DNA from: Opitutaceae bacterium
GTDB lineage: Bacteria; Verrucomicrobiota; Verrucomicrobiia; Opitutales; Opitutaceae
NCBI GenBank assembly: GCA_005786775.1
Contig: SYDD01000059.1
Location: 1 to 19,212 of the forward strand
Direction of reading: 5' to 3'
Length of the DNA: 19,212 nt
The translations under genes were made by a program, and so were the position numbers. Below, in pieces: positions 1-6,506 of the stretch; position 1 is the first letter of the stretch, and each line of letters opens with the position of its first letter. Below the pieces are notes generated by a model. That model was not told the origin of the DNA. It searched no databases and was given only the letters and a program-made list of their open reading frames with translations.

Positions 1-177
1 AAGTTTGCCCTCCAAAAAGGCGGTTTCACCCCGCATCGCGACCGGGCGTTCCGCAGACTGGCTACGGGCGGCCTCCTCCAGCATCAGGTCCCGGGGGGCG
101 GGCCCGGAGCCGCAGGCAGCGAGCAGCAGGGTGGCGCAACCAAGGAGCAGGAGGCGGGTGAGGGAGCGATGCGTCAT
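1..177 (-). CDS. Lipoprotein, N-terminal part only
   Basis: The gene reads leftward out of the window. Only the first 59 codons are present. They start at an ATG (177-175) and are open to the edge. The N-terminus is a textbook lipoprotein signal: positive residues at 4, 8, then a Leu-rich core (about residues 9-19) and a lipobox LAAC with Cys22 as the lipidated residue, followed by GSG. The mature part seen so far (residues 23-59) is hydrophilic and ends near the motif AFLEGKL. I cannot assign a family. Small lipoproteins of this kind occur in Opitutales, but that is from memory. It diverges from the sigma factor gene across 112 bases that hold a 7-base inverted repeat. The lipoprotein call is firm for the N-terminus; the function is unknown. 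Confidence 0.7.
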   Translation of the reverse strand, partial: MTHRSLTRLLLLGCATLLLAACGSGPAPRDLMLEEAARSQSAERPVAMRGETAFLEGKL

Positions 178-214
178 GGGAAACGGGTCTACGGAGGCGA
201 AGGAAGCGGGGGAT

Positions 215-233
215 GGCAAGGTTGCGCCTTGCC
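215..233. promoter_or_regulatory. 7-base inverted repeat between divergent genes
   Basis: GGCAAGG (215-221) and CCTTGCC (227-233) are perfect reverse complements around the 5-base spacer TTGCG. The element lies in the 112-base gap between the divergent lipoprotein gene (start 177) and the sigma factor gene (start 290). It could be an operator for a dimeric regulator, or a hairpin in the 5' leader of the sigma factor mRNA. No clear -35/-10 pair was found next to it. Confidence 0.35.
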
Positions 234-289
234 TGGACGCATCTTTCCGGCGAATCCGACGTCTGGCTGCGGGCAGGTATGCAGCACGC

Positions 290-826
290 ATGGATCCATC
301 TTCCTCCGCGGCACTGGTCGAATTGGTGCGTCGAGCCCAGCGGGGCGACGAGGCGGCGCAGCGTGAACTCATCGTGGCCTATCAACACCGGGTGGCCGGC
401 TTTGTCTTCGCGATGACCAACCGCAGTGACGTCGTCGAGGACCTCTGTCAGCAGATCTTCATCAAGATGATCCGCGCGGTCGATGGCCTGCAGGCGCCGG
501 CGCAGTTCGAGTCCTGGCTATTCCGACTGGCGCGAAACACCTGCATCGACCAGCTCCGGCGCCAGCGCCTTCGACGTATCTTCCTGCCTTTTGCGGAGGA
601 GCACGAGAACATCCCAGAGCCCCCCGGCGCGGTGGACTCTGAGGAGCTCGACGCGCTCCGGCACGCCCTCGCCCAGCTCCGGCCCCAGGACCGGGCCTTG
701 CTGGCACTGGTGCAGGAGGGTCGCAGCCACGCGGAGATTTCCGAAATTCTGGGCACGAGTGTTGCCGCCGTGAAGGCACGGCTCCACCGTGCCCGCGAGC
801 AACTTCGAGAGCATTACCAGCCGTGA
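290..826 (+). CDS. ECF-type sigma-70 family RNA polymerase sigma factor
   Basis: A 178-residue protein with the two-domain layout of group 4 (ECF) sigma factors. Region 2 spans about residues 12-92, including the core-binding and -10 recognition helices around ESWLFRLARNTCIDQLRR. An acidic linker (about 102-120) leads to region 4 (about 118-172) with the -35 helix-turn-helix HAEISEILGTSVAAVKARLH. The frame stays open upstream as far as position 5. I chose the ATG at 290 because region 2 begins right after it, the upstream codons look non-coding, and an earlier ATG at 176 would overlap the start of the divergent lipoprotein gene. The stop overlaps the next gene's GTG by four bases, so translation is probably coupled. 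Its target promoters cannot be told from the sequence. The sigma factor call is secure; the exact ECF group is not known. Confidence 0.92.
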   Translation: MDPSSSAALVELVRRAQRGDEAAQRELIVAYQHRVAGFVFAMTNRSDVVEDLCQQIFIKMIRAVDGLQAPAQFESWLFRLARNTCIDQLRRQRLRRIFLPFAEEHENIPEPPGAVDSEELDALRHALAQLRPQDRALLALVQEGRSHAEISEILGTSVAAVKARLHRAREQLREHYQP

Positions 827-1200
827 ACGAGAACCCTGAACAAGATGCCTGGTCCCGGTTGCGGTCCCGCGCCGCGGCGCAGCTGGACGCGGGATTTCCC
901 GAGCGCGTGCTGCGGTCAGCGCACGGATGCCCGCCCCATGTGTGGAGCCGGTGGCGCGCGCTGGCGGCGAGCTGCCTGCGGCCGGATTTGGCTGACCGGG
1001 TGCTGGCCGCCGCCCGCAGCCGCTTGGAACTGCCCTCCTATGGAAGCCAGCTGGCGCTTAGCGCGCTCACCGCTGCCGCCTGTCTCGGGGCGGTCATTCT
1101 TTTCCACCATCACGAGCTGGCCGCGGCGGACGCCCGCAATTTGGCCGAATGGCGTCGGATCGTGGCTGCGGCGGAGGACCTCCACGCGGGAGCGCGATGA
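823..1200 (+). CDS. Small one-TM membrane protein, possible partner of the sigma factor
   Basis: A 125-residue protein starting at a GTG that overlaps the sigma factor stop (GTGA). Residues 1-75 are soluble and hold two similar stretches: FPERVLRSA (25-33) and DLADRVLAAA (55-64). One hydrophobic segment lies at about 77-95, followed by a short tail with three His (95-97). The order of a cytoplasmic N-domain, one TM and a C-terminal tail, together with coupling to an ECF sigma gene, is what anti-sigma factors show. However, I see no zinc-binding HxxxCxxC anti-sigma motif and recognise no family. An anti-sigma role is therefore inferred from position and topology alone. Its stop overlaps the next gene's ATG (ATGA). 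Confidence 0.75.
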   Translation: MNENPEQDAWSRLRSRAAAQLDAGFPERVLRSAHGCPPHVWSRWRALAASCLRPDLADRVLAAARSRLELPSYGSQLALSALTAAACLGAVILFHHHELAAADARNLAEWRRIVAAAEDLHAGAR

Positions 1201-1829
1201 ACCAGCGCCTGTTTGTCGCCCTCATCACAGTGGCCGTTTTCATTGCCGGCTACGTTGCCCGCTGGGTTACCGAACCTGGCCCCGCGGTCCCGCCGGCGCC
1301 GCCGGCACTCGCGCAGGAGTTCACGCGCGCGGCGTCCACCTCCGGGGAGCGCCGCGGAGAGCGGCAGCTGGACCGCGCTCGGCTAGTCGCGGAGATCCAT
1401 AAGTTACGACCGCAGATCGAGGCCTATAGCGCGCGGATGCAGGAGATCGACGCCGAGTTCGACCGCGAGTTCGCCCAGTTGCTGCCTCCCGACCAGCGCG
1501 AAAAGTATCTCGCCTCCCAGCGCCGTTTCGCCGAGCGCGACGCCAAGCGCGCGGCGAAACGTGAGCCGCTCTCCAATGAGGAGATTCAGCGCGAGCAGGA
1601 ACGCTCACTCACCTGGGTCTATTTCAAAGTCACGGTTACCCCGCGGCTCGAGATGCTAACCCGCGACTACGGTCTCAACGAGACGCAGCAGGCTGCCGTC
1701 CGTGCGTTGCTTACGCTGCGGCGCAGTAAGTTCCTCGCGCTCTTCGATTCCACGCCCCACTTAAGCATCCGGCTCAGCGGGCTCGCCCCGCTTATCGAGC
1801 GGGTAGCCGCGCCCGCGCTGCCGCGCTGA
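1197..1829 (+). CDS. Membrane-anchored periplasmic helical protein, CpxP/Spy-like
   Basis: A 210-residue protein starting at an ATG that overlaps the stop of the preceding gene, so the first three genes of this run are translationally linked. An uncleaved-looking TM anchor lies at residues 5-22, then a Pro/Ala linker (28-40), then a long charged helical region (about 55-185). Two short blocks, LPPDQREKYL (96-105) and LNETQQAAVRALL (160-172), recall the LTxxQ helices of the CpxP/Spy/heavy-metal-sensor superfamily of periplasmic chaperone-like sensors. The resemblance is by pattern, not by search. Next to an ECF sigma factor, such a protein would fit sensing of misfolded proteins or metals in the periplasm; that role is inferred. 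About 49 bases follow before the response regulator gene. Confidence 0.75.
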   Translation: MNQRLFVALITVAVFIAGYVARWVTEPGPAVPPAPPALAQEFTRAASTSGERRGERQLDRARLVAEIHKLRPQIEAYSARMQEIDAEFDREFAQLLPPDQREKYLASQRRFAERDAKRAAKREPLSNEEIQREQERSLTWVYFKVTVTPRLEMLTRDYGLNETQQAAVRALLTLRRSKFLALFDSTPHLSIRLSGLAPLIERVAAPALPR

Positions 1830-1878
1830 GGCGCGCTTTGGAGTTGGTGCCGGGCGGCCCGGTGCGCAAGCTGCCGGT

Positions 1879-3306
1879 ATGTCCAAGTCACCCCTCGCCG
1901 GCCTCAACCTGCTTTTGCTCGAGGACGACGCCCTGCTACGGCGGCGGCTGACCGCCTTCTTCGAGCGTGAACAGGCGGAGGTGACGGCCGTGAGCTCGGT
2001 GGGGGCCGCCCGGCAGGCGTTGGGTACCCTTGCGTTCGAGGCGGCGCTGATCGACGTGAACCTTCCCGACGGCCGAGGGATCGACCTATTACGGGAAAAG
2101 GCGTTCCCTCCCACGACCTCGGTGCTCGTAATGACCGCGGAGGGCGGGGTCGCCGGCGCCGTGGAGGCGCTCCAAGCGGGGGCCGCCGATTATCTGGTCA
2201 AGCCCTTCGATCCGGCCGAGATCCCCTTGCGTTTCGCTGCCGCGCGCCGGAGCCGGCAAAGCCGCCGAGTGGAGGAGTTCCGGCGGGGACAGGAGACGGA
2301 TTTAGTTTTCGGTGCGAGCCTCGCGAGCCTGCACGAGCAACTCCTGCGGATTACGGCGGCGGACCGGCGGCTGGGGGAACATCTGCCTCCGGTGCTGATT
2401 GAGGGCGAGACTGGCACGGGCAAAACGGCGGTGGCGCGATGGATCCATCGCCACGGCCCACGTGCGGAGGCGCCGCTGGTCGAACTTAACTGTTCTGCGC
2501 TGCCGGAGTCGCTCGCTGAGGCAGAGCTCTTCGGTCATGAACGGGGAGCATTTACCGACGCCAAGGCCGCGCGCATCGGCCTGATGGAGGCCGCGGACGG
2601 TGGCAGCTTGTTCCTCGACGAGTTGCCCAGCCTCGCGCTCGCGCTGCAGGCGAAGCTCCTCACCGCCCTCGAAGACCGTGCCCTGCGCCGAGTGGGCGCT
2701 TCCCGGCCCGTGCCCGTCGACGCGCGCATCATCGCGGCCACCAACGCCGATCTAGGTGCTCTCGTCGCGAGTGGCCGCTTCCGGGAGGATCTGCGGCAGC
2801 GCCTCGACCTCTTCCGGGTGCGCCTGCCGCCGTTGCGGGAGCGCGGCGAGGATATCGTCAACCTCGCGGAAGAACTGCTGCGCCGCGTGGCGCGTCGATA
2901 CGGCGTCAAGCCGGGCGGGATTCCGGCGGAAGGTCGCCGGCGGTTGCTCGCCCATCGCTGGCCAGGTAACGTGCGGGAGCTAGCGCACGAGATGGAGCGG
3001 GCGGTGGTGTTCGGGGGCGAGGCGGGACTGAGTTTCCCCCACCTCGGCGGTGGCAATGGGCACGGGGGCGGCCCAGGCGTTATTGAGGCGCGTTGCCTGA
3101 CCGCGGATTTCGTCTTTCCGGAAACTGGATTCTCCCTCGAAAGGGCGATCGACGAGATCGTCCAGCGGGCGCTGCGTCAGGCGGGCGGCAACGTTTCCGG
3201 AGCCGCGCGCCTGCTCGGCGTTTCCCGGGACGTCATACGCTATCGGCTAAAGACGTCCGCAGAGGGGCGTGGCGCTGGGGAAAATTCCCCGCCAGATGGG
3301 GTCTGA
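1879..3306 (+). CDS. NtrC-type sigma-54-dependent response regulator
   Basis: 475 residues with the full three-domain layout. The receiver domain (about 9-125) has acidic residues at 15-17, phospho-acceptor Asp59 in DVNLPDG, Thr86 and Lys108. The AAA+ domain (about 140-375) has Walker A GETGTGKT (176-183), the sigma-54 contact loop GAFTDA (223-228, where GAFTGA is the classic form), Walker B GSLFLDE (242-248) and WPGNVREL (361-368). A Gly-rich linker (389-400) leads to a Fis-type helix-turn-helix (about 425-458). When phosphorylated, such proteins bind upstream DNA and use ATP to open sigma-54 promoters. A near-perfect sigma-54 promoter starts 92 bases after its stop, and a histidine kinase is encoded 1.8 kb downstream; both are the obvious partners, by inference. 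The start lacks a strong ribosome binding site, but the receiver domain begins right after it. Confidence 0.96.
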   Translation: MSKSPLAGLNLLLLEDDALLRRRLTAFFEREQAEVTAVSSVGAARQALGTLAFEAALIDVNLPDGRGIDLLREKAFPPTTSVLVMTAEGGVAGAVEALQAGAADYLVKPFDPAEIPLRFAAARRSRQSRRVEEFRRGQETDLVFGASLASLHEQLLRITAADRRLGEHLPPVLIEGETGTGKTAVARWIHRHGPRAEAPLVELNCSALPESLAEAELFGHERGAFTDAKAARIGLMEAADGGSLFLDELPSLALALQAKLLTALEDRALRRVGASRPVPVDARIIAATNADLGALVASGRFREDLRQRLDLFRVRLPPLRERGEDIVNLAEELLRRVARRYGVKPGGIPAEGRRRLLAHRWPGNVRELAHEMERAVVFGGEAGLSFPHLGGGNGHGGGPGVIEARCLTADFVFPETGFSLERAIDEIVQRALRQAGGNVSGAARLLGVSRDVIRYRLKTSAEGRGAGENSPPDGV

Positions 3307-3398
3307 ATGGGCTCTGTTGACCAACCGGAAGTGCGGCTCAGCTCGGTGATAAATTGGCAAAGTATTGCAGGGTAATAATTAAAACGGATAAGGCGGGT

Positions 3399-3414
3399 TG
3401 GCACGAGAGTTGCA
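3399..3414 (+). promoter_or_regulatory. Sigma-54 (RpoN) promoter, -24/-12 type
   Basis: The sequence TGGCACGAGAGTTGCA matches the sigma-54 consensus TGGCACG-N4-TTGCW at every fixed position. GG lies at 3400-3401 and GC at 3412-3413, the required 12-base offset. Transcription should start near 3425. Upstream lies an AT-rich patch (about 3371-3389) that stands out in this GC-rich DNA and could aid bending between an enhancer and the promoter. The NtrC-type activator gene ends at 3306. A second look-alike (3355-3369) has one base too few between its halves. Confidence 0.85.
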
Positions 3415-3429
3415 ATCAGGATGTCCGTG

Positions 3430-3783
3430 ATGCGTTCAGGTTTCCTCCCCCCCCGCTACCGCGCCTTGGCGCTGGGTGCCCTTCTTGGGGTGGCTCTGCC
3501 GGGCTGGTGTGCTGAAACCACGGCGGCGTCGGTGAGGGAGATTTCCGGGGGCTCCGAGATGCAGCGCCTGCTGGAGCAGGTGAAGTCGCAACGCGACCGG
3601 ATGATTTCCGCGCATGAGTCCCTCGCCCGCGAGCTGCGGGAGGCGGGTGAGGAGCAACGCAAGGCGATCCTTGAGCGGATGCAGGAGCAGAAGCGCGAGT
3701 TCGAAGCCGCGCAGAGCGCGCTCCACAAACAGATCCGCGACGAACAGCGCCGGCAACGGCAGTCGGTAACTGGCAAGCGGTGA
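3430..3783 (+). CDS. Small secreted coiled-coil protein under a sigma-54 promoter
   Basis: The chosen start gives 117 residues. A signal peptide covers about the first 26: an Arg-containing n-region, a hydrophobic ALALGALLGVALPG core and likely cleavage before AETT. The rest is one long charged helix rich in Glu, Arg and Gln with a heptad-like pattern, so probably a periplasmic coiled coil. I recognise no family. An ATG also occurs at 3421 (three codons more), but the sigma-54 start site at about 3425 would leave it untranscribed. AGGA at 3418-3421 is well spaced for the ATG at 3430, yet it would also be cut off. Codons near the start contain a run of eight C (3447-3454). A strong terminator follows, so the gene is probably a single-gene transcript. 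Confidence 0.75.
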   Translation: MRSGFLPPRYRALALGALLGVALPGWCAETTAASVREISGGSEMQRLLEQVKSQRDRMISAHESLARELREAGEEQRKAILERMQEQKREFEAAQSALHKQIRDEQRRQRQSVTGKR

Positions 3784-3789
3784 CTTTTG

Positions 3790-3808
3790 GCGTAATACTA
3801 GCGTAATA
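3790..3808 (+). repeat. Direct repeat GCGTAATA, two copies 11 bases apart
   Basis: GCGTAATA occurs at 3790-3797 and 3801-3808, with starts 11 bases apart (about one helical turn). It sits between the stop of the coiled-coil gene and the terminator stem. The TAATAT in the second copy could serve as a -10 box (GTGACT at 3780-3785 would be a weak -35 with an 18-base spacer), or the pair could bind a regulator. Both are speculative. Confidence 0.35.
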
Positions 3809-3814
3809 TCAGTC

Positions 3815-3848
3815 AAAGGGCGGTTGCCTCCGGGCAACCGCCCTTTTG
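3815..3848 (+). terminator. Strong Rho-independent terminator
   Basis: A perfect 14-base-pair stem (3815-3828 with 3833-3846) encloses the tetraloop TCCG, which fits the very stable cUNCGg class. The 3' arm ends in a run of T (3844-3847). It lies 31 bases after the coiled-coil gene and would isolate it from the barrel gene, whose start at 3929 lies beyond it. Confidence 0.92.
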
Positions 3849-3928
3849 TCTTCCGGCGTCCGCCGGGGCGGCCCAAGAGCTTGAAGTGCGGGCCGCCTTC
3901 ACCCTCCCTGTCCCTGCGTCCTCTTCCG

Positions 3929-5056
3929 ATGTCGTTCGCGCGTCACCTCCCCCTCTGGCTGATTGCTTGCGCCGGTGCGCTGCTGGCCGGACGAGCGGCT
4001 ACCAGCCCGCCCGAGCCGCCGCCGCTGCCGGACTGGGGTTGGTCCGCCGCGCTCGAGACGGGCGTCGGCTACCGCGATAACCTGCTGCTCAGTTCCACGG
4101 CTCAGGAACGCAGTGGATTCCTGCACGCCGCGGCCGAACTGCTGCTCCTCCGGATGCCTGGACGAGGCCTCGAATCCTCCTTTTTCCTCCAGACCGAGGG
4201 CCGCCGTTTCTGGTCTGGCCGAAACGTGCACCAGGAGGCTTCGGCGTGGCTGCAGGGCGAATCGGCGTGGCGCCCTGCGCGCGCTTGGAAATGGTCCCTG
4301 CCGCTGAGCGCGTACTACGACGACCGGGTGTTGGACGTGTCGGACACGGACGTCGAGCGGCTCATCGCCGAAACCCGGCTGGCGGGGGTGCTCGGCGGTC
4401 CGCAGGTGCGCTGGGACTTCGCAGATCGATGGCACCTCGAGACGCAGGTGGCCGGAGACCGGGTGCGCCACGAGGACGGGGTCAACGACGCGGAGGTCAT
4501 CCGGGGGCTTTTCCGAGTCGGCTGGCGCCCTGCGCCCGCTTGGGAGGGCAAGGTTTCGTTCTGGCAACGCGAGCGGGCCTACGCTCGCCGGGTCCAGTAT
4601 TCCGCGGCCGGTCGACCGCTCTTAGGAACGCGGCTCCGGTTCGCCGAGACGGAAGGTGAAATAAGCGTCTCCTTCCGTTGGGGCCCAGGGGAACGCTGGC
4701 GCGCCATCAGCCGGGTGGGCGGCCGGCGGCTGGGCGATAACGGCTCGGGTTACTTCGGTCATCGCGAGTGGCGAGGGGAGCAGCAGCTGGAATGGTCCGA
4801 TGACCGGTGGAAGATCCGCGCGGAGGCGGGAATTCGGGAGCTGCGCTTTGGCGTCCAGACGGTGGGCCTGGGGATCGATCCTCCGGCGCGGTGGCGGACG
4901 GAGCTCTCCGGATCGCTCCGGACCGAGCGCCACCTGGCGGGGGACTGGTCGCTGGTCGCTGTTGTTTCGCGGGAACACGTGCGTTCCAACGACCCGCTGG
5001 GCGCCTACCGCGTCAACGAAGGCTTGCTAGCCCTGCGCCGCGGCTGGGAGAGGTAA
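3929..5056 (+). CDS. Probable outer-membrane beta-barrel protein
   Basis: A 375-residue exported protein. The signal peptide is about 23 residues (hydrophobic core LPLWLIACAGALLA, likely cut after GRA), then a Pro-rich spacer. The mature part alternates polar and hydrophobic or aromatic residues in short blocks rich in Trp, Tyr and Arg (for example WKWSLPLSAYYDD, YRDNLLLSS), the pattern of transmembrane beta-strands. No cysteines or enzymatic motif stand out. The start at 3929 was chosen because it lies right before the signal peptide; the open frame upstream runs through the terminator. It ends in GWER rather than the usual terminal Phe/Tyr/Trp. The gene is followed 10 bases later by the histidine kinase, so the two are probably co-transcribed. 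Function is unknown; no family is recognised. Confidence 0.78.
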   Translation: MSFARHLPLWLIACAGALLAGRAATSPPEPPPLPDWGWSAALETGVGYRDNLLLSSTAQERSGFLHAAAELLLLRMPGRGLESSFFLQTEGRRFWSGRNVHQEASAWLQGESAWRPARAWKWSLPLSAYYDDRVLDVSDTDVERLIAETRLAGVLGGPQVRWDFADRWHLETQVAGDRVRHEDGVNDAEVIRGLFRVGWRPAPAWEGKVSFWQRERAYARRVQYSAAGRPLLGTRLRFAETEGEISVSFRWGPGERWRAISRVGGRRLGDNGSGYFGHREWRGEQQLEWSDDRWKIRAEAGIRELRFGVQTVGLGIDPPARWRTELSGSLRTERHLAGDWSLVAVVSREHVRSNDPLGAYRVNEGLLALRRGWER

Positions 5057-5066
5057 TCCCTCCCCA

Positions 5067-6455
5067 ATGCCCGCCCCTGCTGTTCCGTCGCGCCGCTGGC
5101 CCGCCCCGATGCTGGGCGGTGCCCTGCTAACGATCCTGATTTTCGGGGCGGTGGTGGCCCTAGTCGCCGGCCAGATGCGGGTTGGATTGCGTGAGCAGAT
5201 CCTGCGGCGGGAGGCGGACGCGTTAGCGGCGGTGGCGGCGCTGCAATTAGATACTCGGATGGCCGAGTATGGCGCCCTGCCGTTAGCTGAGGTACCGGGC
5301 GCCCTCCTCGTGACGGTGTTGCAGGCGGCCAGGTACCGCGGCGTGCTCGCTGTGCGAGTCTTCGACGCTCGGGGGGACTTGAATGCTTCCGACGGTATCG
5401 TCGGCGAACTCCCGGCCCCCGTGCCCGGGGATTGGCGCCGGGTCGCCGCGGGGGAGTCCTTTGCCCGGCTTAGTCCGGTCCCGTCTGGTGACGTCCTGCT
5501 CGTCCCGCCGGAGGACTCGGGCCAGGTGCTGGAGGCTTGGGTGCCGCTGCGTCGCACTGGCGCCACGGGCGTCGCGGGCGCGGCCCAATTCTGGCTGGAG
5601 GGCAGCGCGGCCCGCCGGGAGCTCGAGGCGCATGACCGCCGTCTCTGGGTGCAGGCGCTCGCTGGCTGGGGCGCTGGTTCGCTCGTCATCGGGTTGGGAC
5701 TTGCCTGGGCTTTTCGGCGCCTGACCGAGATGAACGCCCAGCTACGCGCTCGCTCGGTGGATCTCGAGCGCGCGAACCGAGAGTTGGTCCTGGCCGCCAA
5801 GACTTCGGCCCTCGGCACCGTGACCGCCCACCTCATTCACGAACTCAAGAACCCCCTGGCCGGCCTCGAGCTTTTTGTGGCGGGCCAGGCGGAGGCAGGT
5901 CGCGACGAAGATGGTCGGGAATTGGCGGAGGCCTCAGCTCTGACCCGCCGCCTTCGCACGATGGTGAACGACGTAGTGGCGGTATTGCGGGATGAGCAGT
6001 CTGCCGGAGCTTTTTTTCTGCCAGTCGAGGAGGTTCCGGCCCTCGCGCTAGCTAAGGTGCGTGCGGAAGCCGGCGCGCGCGGCGTGTCGCTGGAGGCGAT
6101 CGGCGAGGGCGGGGTGGAATTGGCGGGCCGCCGCGCGAATCTGGCCGTGCTGGTGCTGCGGAACCTGCTCCAGAATGCGATCGAGGCGCAGGCTGCGGGT
6201 GGTTGGGTGCGCGTGGAGATTCACGTGGGGGCGCGGGGGGCGGTGGAATTCCAAGTCTGGGACGGGGGAGCGGGGCTGCCGGAGGCCGTGCGCGCCCGGC
6301 TTTTCCAGCCTTGCGTTAGCGGCAAGCCTGGCGGCAGCGGCCTCGGCCTCGCCTTGAGCCACCAACTGGCGCTCCAAGCGGGGGGCCGCCTCGAATTGAA
6401 GCGCAGCGATGCCGCTGGTACGTGCTTCCGCCTTGTCTTGGCAGGGGAGGCGTGA
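5067..6455 (+). CDS. Membrane sensor histidine kinase
   Basis: 462 residues. TM1 lies at about 16-36, a periplasmic sensor region at about 37-198 with no family I recognise, and TM2 at about 199-216. A short coiled linker (218-245) follows with no clear HAMP domain. The dimerisation/phosphorylation box is HLIHELKNPLAGLE with His258 as the likely phospho-site. The ATP-binding domain has the N box NLLQNAIEAQ (366-375), the G1 box WDGGAGLP (398-405) and the G2 box GGSGLGLALS (422-431). An F-box-like RLFQPCVSGK precedes G2. All key residues are present, so it should be active. The nearest response regulator is the NtrC-type protein at 1879-3306. Pairing by position is likely but unproven, as they are split by two genes and a terminator. 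Confidence 0.95.
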   Translation: MPAPAVPSRRWPAPMLGGALLTILIFGAVVALVAGQMRVGLREQILRREADALAAVAALQLDTRMAEYGALPLAEVPGALLVTVLQAARYRGVLAVRVFDARGDLNASDGIVGELPAPVPGDWRRVAAGESFARLSPVPSGDVLLVPPEDSGQVLEAWVPLRRTGATGVAGAAQFWLEGSAARRELEAHDRRLWVQALAGWGAGSLVIGLGLAWAFRRLTEMNAQLRARSVDLERANRELVLAAKTSALGTVTAHLIHELKNPLAGLELFVAGQAEAGRDEDGRELAEASALTRRLRTMVNDVVAVLRDEQSAGAFFLPVEEVPALALAKVRAEAGARGVSLEAIGEGGVELAGRRANLAVLVLRNLLQNAIEAQAAGGWVRVEIHVGARGAVEFQVWDGGAGLPEAVRARLFQPCVSGKPGGSGLGLALSHQLALQAGGRLELKRSDAAGTCFRLVLAGEA

Positions 6456-6506
6456 TTCGAGCGGGCTCTGCATCCGGCGCTTTCAGCTCATACCTACCGG
6501 GAGGCA

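Noticed and set aside
5..289. Upstream extension of the sigma factor reading frame to a TTG at 5 or ATG at 176
   Set aside because: The stretch 1-177 is better explained by the divergent lipoprotein gene on the other strand, and sigma region 2 starts right after ATG 290.
1850..1862. CCGGGC-G-GCCCGG before the response regulator gene as a terminator
   Set aside because: No T-tract follows, the loop is too small for the full stem, and the genes on both sides look like one unit.
2411..2427. TGGCACGGGCAAAACGG as a second sigma-54 promoter
   Set aside because: It lacks the TTGC half and encodes the Walker A loop of the response regulator.
3447..3454. Run of eight C at the start of the secreted coiled-coil gene as a phase-variation switch
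   Set aside because: A G8 run also sits in the sufD gene (16999-17006), so such runs look ordinary here. The frame is intact as given.
5027..5836. 269-codon open frame on the - strand opposite the histidine kinase
   Set aside because: The Ser/Arg/Thr/Pro-rich product is typical of an antisense shadow, and the kinase motifs on the + strand are certain.
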